The notes below the pieces were generated by a model that made no database searches, was not told where the DNA came from, and saw nothing but the letters and a program-made list of their open reading frames with translations. Positions 5,866 to 7,351 of a stretch of DNA of 7,351 nucleotides are shown here, in pieces. The DNA lies in NCBI GenBank assembly GCA_900757905.1, contig CAAEPN010000219.1, positions 1-7,351 of the forward strand. Reading direction: 5' to 3'. This stretch comes from Clostridia bacterium (GTDB lineage Bacteria; Bacillota; Clostridia; Oscillospirales; CAG-382). Numbering within the stretch: position 1 is the stretch's first letter; each line of letters starts with the position of its first letter. The translations under genes were made by a program, and so were the position numbers.

Positions 5866-7038
5866 ATGACTGCAACCGAAAGATTTTTAAAGTATATTAC
5901 GTTTGATACCACCTCGGACGAAAGCAGCGAAACTTGTCCGTCCACCGCCAAGCAGCTGGTACTTGCCGATTATTTGGCAAAGGAGCTTGAAAATATCGGT
6001 ATAACCGACGCCATGCGTGACAAAGACGGCTATGTATACGGCCATATTCCGGCAAGCACCGGTTGTGAAAACGCTCCAAAAATCGGCCTTATCGCACATA
6101 TGGACACTTCACCCGATGTGAGCGGCAAGGATGTCAAAGCAAGCATGATCACATTTGACGGTCAAAATGCACCTATGGTCGATGACCGTTATATCGGCGA
6201 ACAGCTCATTGTTACCGACCATACCACGCTTCTCGGTGCGGACGATAAGGCCGGTGTTGCCGAAATTATTGCTGCCTGCGACGTTTTATTGCATGACGAA
6301 TCGATAAAGCACGGGCAAATCAGCATCTGCTTCACGCCGGACGAAGAGATCGGCCGCGGTGCGGATAAATTCGACTTTAAACGCTTTGACGCAGATTTTG
6401 CCTATACGGTAGACGGCGGAGAGTTAGGTGGTATCGAGTGCGAAAACTTCAATGCTGCGTCGGTAAAGCTTATCGTCCATGGCGTCAACACCCATCCAGG
6501 CTCAGCCAAGAACAAAATGCGCAACGCGATTTTGTTCTTGCACGAATTTATTTCGCTTCTGCCGCCAGCTGAGACACCGGCACATACCGAAGGCTATGAG
6601 GGCTTCTACCATATAAACGAGATCGGTGGCGACGAAACGACAGCGCATTTGCATATGCTTATCCGCGACCACAGCGACGAGATATTCGAAAAGCGAAAAG
6701 CTTTCGTCAAAGAAGCTGCCGACTACTTAAACCGCAAATACGGTGAAAACACCTTCGATTTAACAGTAAACGACAGTTATCGCAACATGCGCGTCATCAT
6801 CGACAAGCACCCGGAAACGGTACAGCGCGCCAAAAGGGCCATGCTTGCCTGCGGCGTTACGCCAGAAATTACCGCTATTCGCGGCGGCACAGACGGTGCA
6901 AGGCTCAGCTTTGAAGGACTTCCCTGTCCGAACCTATCCACCGGCGGCATGAATTTCCATAGTATTTATGAGGCTATTCCGGTAAAAGCGCTCGAAAAGA
7001 TGGCAGAGATTTTAGTCGAATTAGTTTCGGAAAAGTAA
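5866..7038 (+). CDS. pepT: Peptidase T, cytosolic tripeptide aminopeptidase
   Basis: PepT is a zinc metallopeptidase of the M20 family that removes the N-terminal residue from tripeptides in the cytosol. The 390-residue product has no signal peptide. The metal and catalytic residues are visible: HMDTSPD with His78 and Asp80, GADDKAG with Asp126, PDEEIGRG with Glu160 and Glu161, VDGGELG with Asp183, the dimerisation-domain NTHPGSAKNK with His210, and GGTDGARLSFEG...NFHS with His365. By comparison with Salmonella PepT the zinc ligands are His78, Asp126, Glu161, Asp183 and His365, and Glu160 is the general base. It is about 18 residues shorter than the enterobacterial enzyme, mostly between His78 and Asp126. 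ATG 5866 follows GGAG (5855-5858) by seven bases, and the gene ends in tandem TAA-TAG. It lies 85 bases after oppA and is probably transcribed by read-through, so peptide import and tripeptide breakdown are linked. Confidence 0.95.
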   Translation: MTATERFLKYITFDTTSDESSETCPSTAKQLVLADYLAKELENIGITDAMRDKDGYVYGHIPASTGCENAPKIGLIAHMDTSPDVSGKDVKASMITFDGQNAPMVDDRYIGEQLIVTDHTTLLGADDKAGVAEIIAACDVLLHDESIKHGQISICFTPDEEIGRGADKFDFKRFDADFAYTVDGGELGGIECENFNAASVKLIVHGVNTHPGSAKNKMRNAILFLHEFISLLPPAETPAHTEGYEGFYHINEIGGDETTAHLHMLIRDHSDEIFEKRKAFVKEAADYLNRKYGENTFDLTVNDSYRNMRVIIDKHPETVQRAKRAMLACGVTPEITAIRGGTDGARLSFEGLPCPNLSTGGMNFHSIYEAIPVKALEKMAEILVELVSEK

Positions 7039-7041
7039 TAG

Positions 7042-7079
7042 AAAAAGAACCACTTCCCGACAGGCAGTGGTTCTTTTTT
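7042..7079. terminator. Bidirectional rho-independent terminator between convergent genes
   Basis: AAAAAGAACCACT (7042-7054) pairs with AGTGGTTCTTTTT (7066-7078), a 13-pair stem with an 11-base loop. Six Ts at 7074-7079 end it on the + strand after pepT. The five As at 7042-7046 provide a T run on the - strand, so it should also end transcription of the convergent gene. Confidence 0.9.
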
Positions 7080-7122
7080 CAGTTTTAGTCAAGTTTCATT
7101 TTATCTTCTCTCACTTTTGGCA

Positions 7123-7351
7123 TTAACCCTCTTCATCTTCCGCAAGCCATCCATGAAGCTTCAAATCGACCAATCCATTTGGCTTAAAAGTCACGCCCTC
7201 ATTCTCTAAAAGCTGCTTTTGTCCGACCCATCCGGGTGCTAATCGTCCTTGGTGATTTACCACTCTATGGCACGGGAAATCACCGTAATAGTCGGCCATA
7301 CTCATGACTTTTCCCACAAGGCGTGAATTGTTATCCCGGCCTATCAATCGG
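7123..7351 (-). CDS. MGMT/ATL-family DNA alkyltransferase-like protein, 5' end outside the window
   Basis: Only the C-terminal 76 or so residues are present; the frame is open through the right edge, and the TTG at 7347-7345 is read here as an internal Leu codon rather than a start. The visible part begins at the DNA-recognition helix, LIGRDNNSRLVGKVM, whose Arg corresponds to the arginine finger of alkyltransferases. It continues to the active-site motif PCHRVVNHQGRL (Cys codon at 7272-7270). Family members bind O6-alkylguanine in DNA; those with Cys can accept the alkyl group, whereas ATL proteins have Trp instead. The tail after the motif (LLENEGVTFKPNGLVDLKLHGW) resembles the small ATL-like group (COG3695 type) rather than the GGYAGG-containing Ogt/Ada group. 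The acidic end EDEEG is unremarkable. It has no functional link to the peptide genes and is transcribed toward them. Confidence 0.85.
   Translation of the reverse strand, partial: RLIGRDNNSRLVGKVMSMADYYGDFPCHRVVNHQGRLAPGWVGQKQLLENEGVTFKPNGLVDLKLHGWLAEDEEG

Noticed and set aside
1..7351. Mobile elements, CRISPR arrays, tRNA or rRNA genes
   Set aside because: No transposase-like protein, terminal inverted repeats, regularly spaced repeats or cloverleaf-like sequence were seen on either strand.

Overview
The window carries one complete oligopeptide-uptake locus followed by a peptidase gene, all on the + strand, and the 3' part of a convergent gene on the - strand. The order is oppB-oppC-oppD-oppF-oppA-pepT, then a bidirectional terminator, then an alkyltransferase-family (MGMT/ATL-like) gene that runs off the right edge. 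The source looks like a Bacillota (Firmicutes), most likely a Clostridia-type anaerobe of medium GC. The reasons are strong AAGGAG(G)-type ribosome binding sites, use of TTG and GTG starts, and a lipoprotein (lipobox Cys26) as binding protein rather than a periplasmic one. No taxonomic marker is present, so this is inference.

Layout. Bases 1-24 hold only the oppB ribosome binding site. The two permeases, oppB (25-942) and oppC (960-2000), are followed by the two ATPases, oppD (best start TTG 2015, end 3019) and oppF (best start GTG 3012, end 4004). Gaps are short and oppD/oppF overlap by 8 bases, so B-C-D-F form one transcription unit. A 102-base gap (4005-4106) before oppA contains two small hairpins, a candidate promoter and a CodY-box-like 15-mer; it is the most regulatory-looking part of the window. 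oppA (4107-5780) ends in tandem stops and is followed by a GC-rich hairpin with only three U residues (5802-5836). Next come pepT (5866-7038), a strong hairpin with U tracts on both strands (7042-7079), and the convergent gene (7123 to the edge).

How the parts work together. OppA, anchored outside the membrane, captures short peptides. OppB/OppC form the channel and OppD/OppF hydrolyse ATP. PepT is a cytosolic zinc tripeptidase that releases the N-terminal residue of imported tripeptides. This is a peptide scavenging module that couples uptake to digestion. The layout also suggests that oppA is expressed above the other subunits, as expected for a binding protein.

I see no mobile element, CRISPR array, tRNA or rRNA, and no undescribed system. 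The gene content is of known families; the second-look items are regulatory structure, start-site corrections and family-level residue details.
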